Assembly (NCBI GenBank): GCA_013397865.1
Contig: VZTI01003363.1
Coordinates: 325,050-389,049, forward strand
Direction of reading: 5' to 3'
Length of the DNA: 64,000 nt
DNA from: Struthidea cinerea
Taxonomy: Eukaryota; Chordata; Aves; Passeriformes; Corcoracidae
Shown: piece after piece, positions 52,901-63,700 of the stretch
Layout of the letters: every line of letters starts with the position of its first letter
Numbering within the stretch: the first letter of the stretch is position 1
The notes under the pieces: generated by a model
What the model saw: the letters and a program-made list of their open reading frames with translations, nothing else
Told to the model about the DNA's origin: nothing
The model's database searches: none
Position numbers and translations under genes: made by a program

Positions 52901-55900
52901 AGAGAAGCTTGCTGGCTAGCAACAGTGCTTTTCTGGGGTTAGTTTTGGACCTTTTTTTAATGTCGTGTTTTATTTAGCCTGCTTGTGCACTCCAACTGAG
53001 GATAAATTTGGCTAATGCTAATACTGTATCAAAAGCCACTGCGTTTGAGCTCGCTCTCTCCTTTTTTCACTCCATATGTTTGTGCAGAGAAAGCTTCACA
53101 GTATTAAGGTATCTGCCATGCTGTCAGACAAACAGCACTTTCAGGGAACAAGAAGTATTAAGGCCATAGTCAGTTTTTGTGATGACATGTAAAGGCTGCC
53201 TGTTGCATCCTGCACACAGAGAATTTGTCAAAGTAAGACAGAAATCCCTTGAATGGCCAGAGGCAGCACCTTCTGGAAATCACTCTAGTGTTTTCCGAGC
53301 AGGAGGCTCTGTAGCACCTCGCCATCTGGCAGGAAATATGTGGTCCTGACGGCAGCATGTGTGTGCAGGAGGTGACCACGTTGAATGAGACACAGTGACT
53401 AGGTGAAGTCCCTACGTTAACTGGATGCCAAGGAAGGATACAGAAGGAGGGCTACTTGGGTGACCTGCTCCTTTCTCACAACAAAATAAGCCTACCAACT
53501 CCCTATCTGCCCATGGGTATGGAATTTAACATGAGGCTAACCTTTCTCTTCCTAGGAATGGGTTCATCGAAGAGAAGGTTGCTTGTTTCACCTTCATCAA
53601 TACCATCATCTGGCTGGGAAGGTGTCCGAAAAGCTTTGAAGCTATCAGCTGACAGAGGTGGAGATGGGGTGGATGGGTTGGACTGATCACTGGGAGCATT
53701 CCAGCTCCAGTATCCACTGCTGCTGGTACTAGAAGGCACAAATCCTCCTTCTTTCCAAGATCCATTCAGGGATTCTGTCAAGAACAACAACAGCCATTAT
53801 TACAACAGCATCACTGCGATAGGGCTAAGAAGCTCTTTTTTCTAAGGTTTAGATGACATGTTGGTAATTAACTGTACATTCAGTAAAGGAAAGTGAAAGC
53901 ACTGGATGTAGAGAGGACAACCATATCTAACCCAGTGCACACAAGTTACATATTCCACACTTGATTTTTATTTTATTTTATTTCAAACAAGCAAACAAAC
54001 AAAAGCAGCAAAGTATTTTTCTAAAAAGAAATGTTGCATTTGAAAAGATAACCTGTTCTGGAGCATAAACAGCAAAACCAGTCAGATATTGCATGCAATT
54101 TAAGGAAAACATTTAAACTGACCTTTAAAGGTCCCTGCAAACCCAAACTATTTTATGATTCTAAATACATCCTCAACTTTCAACAGGAACACATGACTAC
54201 AATGCGGCACCAAAGCAAGCTCCAAGCCACCGTACAGCCAACAGGAGATACCCTGGGAAGGGGACATATACTCTGAGCCCCAGAACACTAAGCAGTTCCA
54301 CAAAACCACGATCATCTTCCCAGTACTAAAACACCAAAGAAAACCATAATTTCACTCTGTGTTCTTATAATCTCTCAGTACACACGCCTGTGCCTAATCC
54401 GAATCTCTGCGTGAGGTGGTATGTATCCCTTGGGATATAAAGGTGTACAGGCATCTGGTTTCAGAACTGGAACACACGGACACTGGATCACCTCCACACC
54501 TACTCACTGGAGGAGCTGCCTCCTCAGTGCAGCAGTTCGCCTGACACTATGTGGTAAGGAGACACTCGAACTAACAACTCACACTCTGCAACACCGTGGG
54601 TGGGAGTAACAGCACTGCCTGTGCAGTCTGAGGCACAGCTTGAGCCACGCTTCACATGCACAAGTCCCCAGGTGACAGACGCTGGCATGTCACTCTCACC
54701 AGCCCCTAAAGGGCTTCTGGCAGCAGAGGAGTATGTAGGTCATCAGCCCAGCGAAGGCATGGCCCCAGCACATCCAGGGCGCAGCCACAGGCGGCTCTGC
54801 CAGAACCCTCAGGTTCTCACAGGGCTTGGGCAAATGTGCAGGGATGGTTTAGGTGTGGCTTCTCCCTAACTCAGGCATTGGAAGCTTTTCCCAGTGACAC
54901 TGTAGGTGCCCCAGTACTGTGCAATACCTGACTTTGGAGCTGGCAAGCAAATAACATCTCATCTGTTCATGAAACAATATTTAAATGTGAGACAAGTCTT
55001 TTCAAGCCAGTGCCCGTCTTTGAAAGATCTGCAGATGTCACTCCTTCATTCCTTCTCAATTTCTTACAGAAAAATTTAACTAATGATGTTGGCAAGAAAG
55101 TGAGCTATCAAAAGCTTACCCCCAAACCAATGAATTTTTGGGTTTTTTCTCCTAATTCAGTTGGTTTTGGACAAAATCCTTAATGATTAACATCAGCTGC
55201 TCAAAGAACAGAACACAGTGCCCCCTTGAGTAGGCAGCAGTACTGATTTACTGATCAGGGCTACACAGCATAAATGGAATTGGCCCTCTCCCTCCTCCCC
55301 TCCCAGTTCCTCTTTGGAAAAGGACATACACATTTCTGGTAGCTCCCAAGTTAACATATGAAAATGTCATGTTTTGTCTCATGATTACAACCTTCATGTG
55401 ACTGTAATGAAGATGGGTTTTGTTTCTTTTAAATATTTGGTACTTTAGTCTCATGCCAAAGCCAAAAAATACATCTGGTATCAACTTGTCACCTTAGTAT
55501 TGCTTAGAATTTCCATGTCTTCAGAAAAACAAAGGAACATTCTTTCAATTACTACTTTCTGACGCAGGTATGGTGGTACTTTCTATTCTCACTGTTTACA
55601 GCTTGTCCTCACCTTGCTGAGAAAGAGATGTAAATCAAGAACATTTTTAAAGTAGTATGGGAAAGACTGAATGAGGTTGACAACAGGAAAAAACCAAACA
55701 CTGGTTCTCATTCATACTAACAAATCTGTCCATGTAAAGAACTTTAATATATAAATAAATGCAACTTACTCTTATTTTGGGGCTCTTTTCACATTGCTGG
55801 AGTTGCGTGAAAGAGAACCAGACCAAATATTATTCAGCTGCAGAGAAACAAGGGCCAAACTCTGATCCAGTTTATATGGGTGATCATCCCCAGGAATTCC

Positions 55901-58018
55901 AGCACGGATCTGACTATAATATTAACGCTAATGTTATTTTTTTTACTTCTAGGCAAAATTCCATTTGTTTTAACAAATGTTCCTTTAATTATACTGCTAC
56001 TTATTGCCCTTTTCTGGAAAAGCATGTAGAAAAAACTAATCACTAATAAATTTGTTGCTTGTATTACTAGGATCAGAGCCTAGCCGTGCAACACCAAATA
56101 AGCTTTAAATTATCAAGTCTTTACACTTCTATTTCAGTCTTTAGTAAGCCTTGACTCAGGCAAAACTAAGATATTCAGGGAGAAGGTGCCCAAAACCAGC
56201 TTCAAAATCTTATCTGTGACTACTGAAAACATGGGAATTACTTTTTCAGGCTAGTCTTCCCAGATTTTGGGAAACAAGCAGACAAGCTATATAAAGAAAT
56301 ATCAAAGAGCACTCAGACTATGCTAAGAAATATCAAAGGCAGTTAAACAGCCACCATTTACCTATTAGCAATTCAAAAGGGCTTGTTAGGAAGATCTTTC
56401 CGATCGACAGCTGCAGCTAATGTGCACTGCTGCTCCTGAGAGATGTCACCTGCTCAGACTGTCTAAGGTGGCAGATATTGCTTTACCCACAGCAGAGCAG
56501 CTCCCCAGGACAGGGATGCAGTGGGGGATATGTGTGCCTCGGCCACACCAAATCCCTGCCTGGCACATCAGCACAGGTCCATCTTCAGCTGTCTGTGAGC
56601 TGAGCAGCTAGAGAGCAGATGAGCTTTTACCCTTCTGCTGGCCTTTCCCAGGGAACATCCTGTCCTGAGGCATGACAGTCACCAGGGATGTCACTGCCTG
56701 CGGTTTCCCAGCGCTCCTCAGAGCAGTGGTACTCCATAAACACTTTTGGATTTCAACACTGGAAAGCACATGAACAAGGGCCATGGGTGTTCATGGCCAG
56801 AATTCCAATTAAATGGATAAAACTTACATTTTCTGAAAATAAATGGAAAAACAGCATTTGTTCCAAAATGTTTAAAGATTGGACATTTGCAATGAATTGC
56901 TTTAAGAACATCACTCAGTGGATCATGCCTGTTCCCATGAAGAAAAGCAAGTATTCCTCAATCTTCAAATTACTGACAGTAGGAGAGCATCTAGTGTTTT
57001 TTTAGCAGTTACATGTGAGTAAGAAAAGTCAGAGTCATACAAACAATGCTGAGGTACCCTAACAAGGGCGTCTTAATTTAAATTATTCCTTAAAATAAAA
57101 CACTCTTAAAAATTTATTGTAGCTCGAGTCAATCTCGCATAGATCAATTGTATTTCATTACCAATCTCTTTATTACCTGAAACTTTTTATATTTATTTTT
57201 ATTCGTGTGTCTTCTGCTATACCATGAATGAAGTAGTCTTTCAAGGGATTATGGATTTGATGGAAGACCATCAGAGAGTTACAAACAGCACAGGAATTGG
57301 AGTTCTAATCCTTCATCAGCAGAAGCAGACCTCTTGCTGTACAGATTGCACTGCACGGCCTCTCAGCCAAGGGCTGTGACCTGGAAGCGCTTTGCCTTAT
57401 TGTGGCTTTGGGTAAAATCTGATTTCCATGGAGTGGAGGACAAGAACAACTGCTATCATGTTTCCTGGATATGACACTCAGGACATGGTTTAGAGGTGAA
57501 CATGGTGGTAGTGCCAGGTTGATGGTTGGGCTTGGTGATCTCAGAGGTCCTTCCCAATCCTAACCATTCTGCAATTCTAGGAATGTGTATGTGCAAATGC
57601 AAACAAGCTCTTTGAAAAATTAAGTGTTTCAGTGAGGTCAGGAGACTTTTTGAAGTGCTCATATCCCATTCACGGAATGGCCATCTCCCATTTCATAAAC
57701 TAGAGCTGCTCTACAGTTAATGTTTCTTCTCCTTTCTGCCAGTGCTGCACCAAAGACTTTGACTAAGTTGGAGCAAAGCTCAGTATGATCCCCAACATAC
57801 CAGAAGACAGCCACTCACCATTTGTTCTCCACCATGGCCACAACTCCTAGAAACAATTCCCCTGGTAAAGGGCCCTGGCACCCTATCCCGCAGCCCCTGG
57901 CTCCAAAGGCTTACCGTTGGGTCGGACAGGAGGGCTGCGGACCAAAGGGCTGGTGGATAAACTGGTGAGTACCATGGCTGCTGTTACTTTATCCATGTCC
58001 AGTTCTTCTGGAGATTTC
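34865..58018 (-). CDS. ZNF704: ZNF704, zinc finger protein 704 (partial, C-terminal 336 residues)
   Basis: The coding sequence is the minus-strand join of 58018-57915, 53774-53542, 49942-49842, 47485-47224, 42628-42524, 36810-36716 and 34976-34865. All six introns have GT-AG ends, and phase is kept at each junction (1012 coding bases, of which the first completes a codon begun upstream). The product has, in order, a VTAAMVLTSLSTSP block, a Ser/Pro-rich segment with a PRKRK basic patch, one C2H2 finger (C-x4-C-x12-H-x4-H), SDYSDGEEDFYYTE, a Ser/Pro linker and a C-terminal C-clamp (C-x12-C-x2-C-x5-C). This order is that of the ZNF395, SLC2A4RG and ZNF704 family of nuclear, sequence-specific DNA-binding regulators. 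I chose ZNF704 over its paralogues because the wording matches my memory of the human protein, especially around the finger and the SSFSISWQSPPVTFTG exon. The N-terminal exons are missing because the window ends inside an intron. ZNF704 lies between ZBTB10 and PAG1 in mammals as I recall it, and neither neighbour is visible here. Confidence 0.94.
34977..36715 (-). other. ZNF704 last intron (1,739 bp)
   Basis: The intron has GT (GTATGG at the 36715 side) and AG borders. It holds the 51-bp minisatellite at 35213-35365, about 240 bp upstream of the terminal exon. I recognised nothing else in it. Confidence 0.88.
35213..35365. repeat. 51-bp minisatellite, three copies
   Basis: The three head-to-tail units are 35213-35263, 35264-35314 and 35315-35365. 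Each begins CAGCAGCTGCTGAGCCTGCT. Units 1 and 2 are identical and unit 3 carries a handful of substitutions (TAGGATGATCACAGG for TGGGATGATCCCCGG, and a final A for G). Because 51 is a multiple of three and the unit is GC-rich, it opens frames in several phases on both strands. On the ZNF704 sense strand one phase gives a 17-residue repeat, GIIPGAEEQAQQLLHVP. No upstream or downstream exon supports translation. Confidence 0.97.
36716..36810 (-). CDS. ZNF704: ZNF704 coding exon, linker before the C-clamp
   Basis: The 95-bp exon encodes VSPTHNRPAGSGEQKQSHTV followed by LSSPPRVAFGL and two bases of an Arg codon. The acceptor is TGTCTGTATTGACAG above 36810 and the donor GTATGG below 36716. The SGEQ and LSSPPR motifs fit the family. 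The final residues VAFGLR differ from the GTVTLR-like ending I recall for the mammalian protein, so this is the least conserved of the seven exons. It was found by its phase and motifs, because it has no long open frame of its own. Confidence 0.88.
36811..42523 (-). other. ZNF704 intron (5,713 bp)
   Basis: Bounded by the exons at 42524-42628 and 36716-36810. It contains a minus-strand CR1 copy at 39317-39700. A stretch at about 37180-37560 has unusual composition, with several CpGs near 37318-37321 and 37391-37394, but matches nothing I know. Confidence 0.88.
39317..39700 (-). mobile_element. CR1 LINE, 5'-truncated 3' portion
   Basis: The plus strand starts with the complement of the CR1 end (ACCACAGAATAACCTGAG, then TTGGAAGGGACTCAC and GATCATCAAGTCCAGC). 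The minus strand encodes the CR1 second reading frame tail, with SLGLFILEKRRLRGDL, TSDRT, HWNRLPREVV and LDNAVRYMV. It is in the same orientation as ZNF704 and lies in the intron. The reverse transcriptase is absent. The exact 5' limit is uncertain, as CR1-like sequence may continue a little beyond 39700. Confidence 0.93.
42524..42628 (-). CDS. ZNF704: ZNF704 coding exon, conserved SSFSISWQSPP segment
   Basis: The 105-bp, 35-codon exon is in phase 0 at both ends. It encodes ATPPVNIPGSAKFTPNGSS, then FSISWQSPPVTFTGIP. The acceptor is CTTTTCACACAG above 42628 and the donor GTAAGTGC below 42524. Because its length is a multiple of three and both borders are phase 0, skipping it would keep the C-clamp in frame. 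Confidence 0.94.
42629..47223 (-). other. ZNF704 intron (4,595 bp)
   Basis: Bounded by exons at 47224-47485 and 42524-42628. I recognised no mobile element, RNA gene or second coding unit. The several frames of about 100 codons (for example 43260-43595 and 43803-44138 on the minus strand) have no recognisable motif. Confidence 0.85.
47224..47485 (-). CDS. ZNF704: ZNF704 coding exon, acidic/tyrosine block and Ser/Pro linker
   Basis: This 262-bp exon starts RVGESDYSDGEEDFYYTEIR, continues through a Ser/Pro-rich linker (LSSLSPVSPSLASPPSFP) and ends SAPTNLYLVHTDHAYQ. The EEDFYYTE and DHAYQ motifs also occur in ZNF395 (REEDFYYTE, QADHAYQ). The acceptor is CTTGATACAG above 47485 and the donor GTAACACC below 47224. 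The linker has more changes than the finger, as expected of a disordered region. Confidence 0.95.
47486..49841 (-). other. ZNF704 intron (2,356 bp)
   Basis: Bounded by the zinc-finger exon and the acidic-block exon. A quarter of it is the solo LTR at 48769-49354. A T/G-rich simple stretch follows the LTR at 49369-49432. Nothing else recognised. Confidence 0.88.
48769..49354 (+). mobile_element. solo LTR of an avian endogenous retrovirus
   Basis: A 586-bp unit begins TGTCCTGGTTTCATCTGGGC and ends GGTCAAACCATAACA, so it has the TG...CA ends of an LTR. The order of landmarks matches the LTR class common in bird genomes: GATAACACACTGATGTTTTAG, the GGGATATTCCATACCATAC segment, a degenerate TATA-like TAAATA at 49015-49020, a polyadenylation-type ATTAAA at 49221-49226, and a closing GGGGATAGTGAGTGAGC part. 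No internal retroviral genes or second LTR are nearby, so it is the relic of recombination between two LTRs. A clean target-site duplication was not obvious. It lies antisense to ZNF704. Confidence 0.88.
49842..49942 (-). CDS. ZNF704: ZNF704 coding exon, C2H2 zinc finger
   Basis: The 101-bp exon encodes [20 protein letters not shown] followed by GIQKHIRTIHLG. It is a single classical finger with zinc ligands in the pattern C-x4-C-x12-H-x4-H, all four present. The acceptor is TAATTTTCAG above 49942 and the donor GTAAGAG below 49842. The polypyrimidine tract is short (TTTACGCGTAATTTTCAG) and a CR1 element begins about 40 nt upstream of the exon, so little unique intron is left for acceptor recognition. 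A CTAAT sequence about 25 nt upstream is a reasonable branch point. Confidence 0.96.
49943..53541 (-). other. ZNF704 intron (3,599 bp)
   Basis: Bounded by the Ser/Pro exon and the zinc-finger exon. Its 3' end is occupied by a CR1 fragment (49983-50205) that leaves only about 40 nt of unique sequence before the acceptor. The rest is AT-rich and unrecognised. Confidence 0.88.
49983..50205 (+). mobile_element. CR1 LINE 3'-end fragment abutting the zinc-finger exon
   Basis: It begins with the typical GGATATTAGGAAAAATTTCTT, continues through AACAGGCTGCCCAGGGAAAT and GACATGGTTTAGTGCTGGAC, and ends with CAACTTCAACG and a CTGTAATTCTATGAAG tail. This is a different CR1 subfamily from the copies at 5523 and 39317. 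It is antisense to ZNF704. Confidence 0.92.
53542..53774 (-). CDS. ZNF704: ZNF704 coding exon, Ser/Pro-rich segment and basic patch
   Basis: This 233-bp exon encodes a Ser-rich stretch (STSSSGYWSWNAPSDQSNPS), a proline-rich SADSFKAFRTPSQPDD region, then an acidic LLFDEPI and a basic PRKRK that may serve as a nuclear localisation signal. The acceptor is TTGTTCTTGACAG above 53774. The donor is GTTAGC below 53542, less ideal than GTAAGT but acceptable. ZNF395 has the same layout (SGHWSGSSG, then LLDEPAPRKRK), which supports homology. Confidence 0.95.
53775..57914 (-). other. ZNF704 intron (4,140 bp)
   Basis: Bounded by the VTAAMVLTSL exon and the Ser/Pro exon. It holds a short CR1 tail at 57472-57581. 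No other feature recognised. Confidence 0.88.
57472..57581 (+). mobile_element. CR1 LINE 3'-end fragment
   Basis: The fragment starts near GACATGGTTTAGAGGTGAAC, contains GGTTGATGGTTGGGCTTGGT and GATCTCAGAGGTCCTTCCC, and ends AACCATTCTGCAATTCTAGG. This is the terminal 110 bp or so of a CR1 element related to the one at 49983-50205, and it is antisense to ZNF704. Confidence 0.88.
57915..58018 (-). CDS. ZNF704: ZNF704 coding exon, VTAAMVLTSL block
   Basis: The 104-bp exon reads R/KSPEELDMDKVTAAMVLTS and continues to VRSPPVRPN. The acceptor is GTGTTTCAG just above 58018 and the donor GTAAGCC just below 57915. The M-x-LTSLS segment is the most conserved N-terminal block of the ZNF395/ZNF704 family, and in ZNF395-type proteins this area has been linked to nuclear export. 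It starts in phase with one base completing an upstream codon (an Arg in the human protein) and ends with one base of a Glu codon. Confidence 0.94.
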
Positions 58019-58571
58019 CTGAAACACAGTCAGTGGGAGGCAGAAAACACATCAGCAAATATTTGACTTTTTTTTGGTTTGTTTGTTTTTTTTTTTTTAA
58101 TACCAGCCCAAATCCTAAGCCAGCACAGTAAGAAAAACAAGCTGCTGCGCAGAGTTCTCCAAGCATTGGTCTTCTGGCAACCAGAGCATATCAAGAGGCT
58201 TCTACAAGCCAACTAACTAAGTGTAAATAGGAAAAGAAGTGGGAAAAGAGAATACATCTTTGTATAAAATTTTCAGGATTACTGTGACTCTATAACTCTT
58301 TGTTCCTCTTTTATTTTTCAGAATTTCAGCTATTCATATTCTTAGAGCTATGTGTGTTCTTAAGGTGGTTTTCTTTTCCTTGAATGAAGACACAGAGATG
58401 CAAAAATGGGTGAGACTACTAGCAACATTAATAACATACATTAGTTTCTATAGGGTAAAGAAAAACCGTGAACTGAAACGAAAGGATATGAGTTTGTTGC
58501 TTCTGCTTAACACTATTAACCTTCCCATACTCTCTCCAAAAGACCAATCCTAAATTTTTCCTGGTCAGATT

Positions 58572-58573
<2 letters not shown>

Positions 58574-58624
<51 letters not shown>
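58574..58624. repeat. (AG)n microsatellite
   Basis: About 25 uninterrupted AG units. On the ZNF704 sense strand this is a pure CU tract located 556 nt upstream of the acceptor at 58018. Confidence 0.98.
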
Positions 58625-58628
<4 letters not shown>

Positions 58629-60777
58629 TGTTTTGCAGGTGTGATGGGTGCCTGAGCCAGCAGGATGGCTCATTGCTGCCTCAGCCTGGTGGTGTTGGGA
58701 ACCTGTGTAAGTCAGAGGAGAGGACATGGAGAAGGGGTAATAAGGGAAAGGAGAGCAGCCAGCTTTCCAGGGAAAGGAAGAGAAGATTTGGACAACAGCG
58801 AATGCCACCAGGATTCAGTGATCCATTGCTCAAAGAGTCATGGGGCTTTTTTAGGCAATGAAGGTATTTTTTTTTTTGTCTGTAAAAATTACACACTGTC
58901 TTTTTCACCCAAGAGTAACTCGCTCACAACGTAAAATTTCTGAGGAGTCAATGCACCAAAATAAAACTACCAAACCCACTACATTTAGCAGACTTTTGCT
59001 TTCCATCCTTGTGGGCTGGAAATCCTTGTGGGATTTCCACCTTGTGGGTGGAATCAAAGCAGGTAATTTTTTGAAAACGTTTGCTTTCAAACATATGACT
59101 GATCATCCAAAATTATCTTCTCAATTCCTAGAGATCAAGTTAATTTTATTCTTACAAAAGGACACTTCCCCCCTCCCTGTATTCTGCTTTGTGGGTCTCT
59201 GGAGATGTCTCTGTGCCTTACCAGGAGCACTATTGAACAGATCAGGTTGAGTCTAACTCAAAGCTCAAGATAAGAAGTGGTCGGCTACCCGCTGTTTTCC
59301 ATCAACTGTTGGTGAGTAAGTCACCAAGAGGAACAGGATGTGCTGGGTGCACTCCCTTTTCTGGAATCTTATCTCACCCATCAGGTGGAAGGTTCATTAA
59401 CTGAAAACTATATTACAGCCCAAGGCTCTCGATACTTTAGTGAGCAAACCTTGAACTTGCCCATGAAACAGTTCACAGCTGCTTTCTGGCTGATGCAAGG
59501 ACCCACACAGATGCTGATGAACACTCTCCCACGCCACACAACAGCTTAACTCTCACAACTGTCTTTTGCAACACATCAGGGTCTGGAACCAAAACACTGA
59601 TGATGATTCCTGCTGTGTTCTGATTATATCTGTAGAAACCCTTCTTTCCTCCAGCCAAGGTTTTTGCAAAGAGCACAGCAGCCATATGGTCATCATCAAG
59701 TACTGGAAAGGTCTCGGATATCTGCTATAAACAGCTGAATCCCGAATCTGTCACCCATCAGCTCCTCATGCCTGCAGAGGAGTGTTTCACTCAGAATGCC
59801 AAATTCCTCTGGGCTCAGAAGCCCCTTCCTCAGGAATGACATGGAGATGCTACGCTTTCTCAAGACCAACACTGCCAGATGATTTTCCTATTACCTAATA
59901 TCCCAGTATGAAAATCTAGTTTCTGAGGCTTCAGTTGCTCTGTAGCCCACTCTAGCCAGACTACACCAACTGTCCCTGTGACTTTATCCAGTTGTGAATG
60001 AACCATAAATATCTGCATTTCTGCAACATACGAGGACAAAATGAGCACAAGTTCCTGATATGATGAAGAAGCTGATCCCTAGTGTTCGCAATCAGCCTTC
60101 CAACAAGGCTCTTCTGTGTGTGTGGCAACAAGACTAACATGTTCCCATCCAGGCCTCTGCAGAATTGCAAAATCACACTACAGCAGTTGTCGCAAGTGTT
60201 TGCCAAGTTGGTGTCAAGATGTCAGAGTCTAGACCCGGAGCTAATCCCAAAGTTTCCCCAAGCAGTTTATAACTAACTTCTTCTAGCTCTTCTGACTTCC
60301 CCCCACCCCCGCAATGACAAACACTGCTGTTCTGAAAATCTAACCCTTACTCCAAATAATTTTACAATGTCCCAAAATTGTCAGCATTGACATCTGTGCC
60401 TAAGGTGAAAGTCTTCACAAGCAGGCAAAGAACAGAAATAGTCATGAGAATCCTTGCCATTTCTAGCCATGATAAACCACACTTTTGCAACTACTGGAAT
60501 AATTTTTTCTTCCTGATCCAATTTAACAGGCTAACAGCCCAAATAAAACAAACTTTGGACTTTTTCTCTGCCCATTTTGAATGACAACCATTTTTACTAT
60601 TTACTGCTCCTCAACTGCATCCAGCAAACAAGAACACTGCTCATGCTTCCCAGGCACAAGAATTTTAGCAGCTACAAGTGCTGTCTTATGTGACTGGCTT
60701 ATGTGACTCTGCTCCATTTTTACAGTTTGGCTCATAAATGCAAGCACACATATTTCATATATCACTCAGCCAGTACT

Positions 60778-60797
60778 GCAGCAGCAGCAGCAGCAGC
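60778..60797. repeat. short (GCA)n trinucleotide run
   Basis: Six to seven GCA units inside the intron. Too short to be remarkable. Confidence 0.9.
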
Positions 60798-63700
60798 CTT
60801 TGAGAGACATGCAAGGCATAAAACTGAAGAGAGGAACCAGTTAAGCCATCTGCATTTAGTCAGCACCACATGTGAGTGGATGCCTTAAGACTGCCCCAGT
60901 ACTTTCCAGCTTTCTCTGCTGGAAAGCTGAACCTGCACACAGCTGTTCAACAGTATTTGCACTCAGAGGGGAGAGCTACTTGTTTGTTATGCATCAATTG
61001 TTCCCAAAACATTTATCCCACCACTGCTAAGGCCATTTTCTGTGGACTGAAATAAAAAGTCCTCATGTTACTGTTATTAGGTGTAATGAAATTTAAATCA
61101 GTTGTAAGATCATCTACTACATCAGCTATAAAGACTTCTTTTCTCTAATCCCACATCCCAGTCTCCAAATGTCATATCCCAACTTCTAGATGGATGTACT
61201 TGTGTCAGCCCAGTCTTCGTTTGAGAACCAAGAAGTTCTGGATCCTTTCTCTCCAAGTGTTTGTAAATCCAAACTCATGAAATAGCCGAATTACAATGAA
61301 TCAGCTGAGATATTAGCAGCAGAATTTACAGGTCCTTGGGGACAGACTTTTTACCACCACCCCAGGTCTCTCAGTTTCATATCTCCCTGCTTCCTCAGCA
61401 GGGAGAGTGGTTTCACTGGATCCCTGTAAAACACTAATCTAGCCAGCCTGGCCATTGAAACTGTCCTTTTTTGAAACAGTCACGGCGAAATCAGACTTAG
61501 CTGCTACACTTACTCTTGAACAAGCATTTCCTTGATTTTGCTGATGAATTTATTGCTTTTTTTGATAATAATTTATCAATGTTAAGCAACCATCACATTT
61601 TCCCCAGTCAAAGCTCTCTCTCTACAAGGAAAGGTGGTATTTAAGCTCCAGAAGATGAGAAAAAGAGGGTCCAAGACAAGTCCAAGGCTATGCAAGTGTT
61701 CCAAACCAATGCAACATCCAATCTCCTACTGTCCCATTTCCTCTGCCAGCTCCTGGCCACTGTTACCTTCAAACTCCCTACTAAGTATTATTTCCATCTG
61801 GACACACCTATACCATGCTTTTATTTTTTCTTCTATTTTTTAAGACTTGCTCTCAAATAAATCTTTAAAAACACAAATTCTATCCTAATTTTTAAGTCTT
61901 TAGACTACTCTTTATTACTTGCCTGGCTTAGATCAAAAAGCCTGTAGTCCTTCCTCTTGGGAAGACTGCATTTTAAGTCAGTACTTTACCCAAGCGTATT
62001 TTCAGGATACTGGAGAATATTCTTAGAGCAGAGAAACTTGTAGTGGGAGCAGGTGCTTTTGATAAAATTGACCCTACTGAAAAGCACAACCAAGTTCATT
62101 TGAAGCAAAGAAAAGAAAAAACTCATTTTCCCTGCTCACAACTCCAAAGCTGTCAGTCAGTTCCCTGACCAGAAACCTCTGACTCCAGTGCAACAATGCT
62201 CCAAGCAATGAGGCTCTGGTTCACTGTGCTGTAAGGGCTCTCCTACACTCCAGAGCTGCCCCAGCACAGTCTGTGTGTGGGCCAGGCAGTGCTTCCTCAC
62301 CAGGGCTCCACTCGCACCAAACAATGAGAGGGACAGCAGCATCCTGCAGCTGGCAGGCTGCAAGGGGGTAGAAACTGCAGCATCAGGAGAAGAGCCCCAG
62401 GGAGGGGAAAGGGAATAATATCTGCAAGTACTTCAAGTGGATGTTGGCTACAAAAGTTGATGGTCAAAGAACCAACCTTCTTCTCTAGAATCACATACCC
62501 CTGCTTTCCAGCGTTGTTGAGCCTGCCTTTCCTTATCCTGCTTTTTAAACAATAACCACCTGAAGCCCATAGGCCCTAAACATTCAGATTTACTAAAAGG
62601 CTTAAATTTTCCTTTGTTTTAGTGGAGTAATGTGCTTATCTATTTCTTACTGCTATCCTCACCAGAGGGACACGATAAAAAATAAAAAAATTAACTAGGA
62701 TTGATAAGAAGAGAAGCAGTCAAGCACAAAAATCCTATTATTCCATGTTAACTGTCTACTGTCCTCCACCCAAAATTCAGCTTTTGACAGCTATGGAGGC
62801 TACCACCACACCAGGCCTCTCCAGGGAGTGCTTGCAGAGCAGCACCAGCAATAAAAAGGATGTTAAATTACTGTGATTCCTGTCGTGGGTGTAAACATCC
62901 CACGGACATGCTCTGATGCTGCTGCTGCCCCCTCTGCAGTCCAGCGGCAGGAATAGCTGCTCTGCCCTCTAAGGCTCCCCAGAAAAGTTTGCTTAAGTTT
63001 TGCAAAACAGATGGAAAATGCCTTTTTCATAGAAACCTTTTCATCACTGCTTTTTGAGCAACTTGTCGACTTCCTTAAAGATAACTGAAATTTCAAACCT
63101 ATCCATATGGAAACAGGACTGAACTCCAGATCTTGCTATCTGATTTACAAAATATGGGATACAGTGTGCTGGGACTGGGGAAAGAATGGGTAGTAAAACA
63201 TTACTCTCATTATTGGCTGGTGATAAGATCTACAGTTTTAAATGCTCTGCATAAATGGGAACAGTGAGGCAAGCCAAATTCTACACTGGGAGATAAGCGG
63301 CAGTTTACATTAACAATTTATTCTATATATTGAAAAAATTGATCTAATGAATAATTTTTACTTTTCAAACAGCTGCAACCTATCAGGAAGACTTATCTGG
63401 AGAAGAGCCCTTGGGGCAATGACTGAAGCTGTAGTAGGAGTATGACACAGAAATTGTCTGCTTCAAAACAGAGCAATCAAATAAAGAGTAATCTCTTGAC
63501 AGATTATGAGTGCAAAGCAAAAATTAAATTCAGACAGGAATAACAGAACCCTGCAGAGAACGGTTATCCCTTATGGTCATCCACCAATCTTGAGGATTTT
63601 TGGGGAAGATTTTCTGCTCCATTTTCTCTACTTTAAAGGCCACTTGCTGATGCAACAAATAACTGTCTGCAAATCAAGTCTCAATAGTGCCCTGAAGCAA

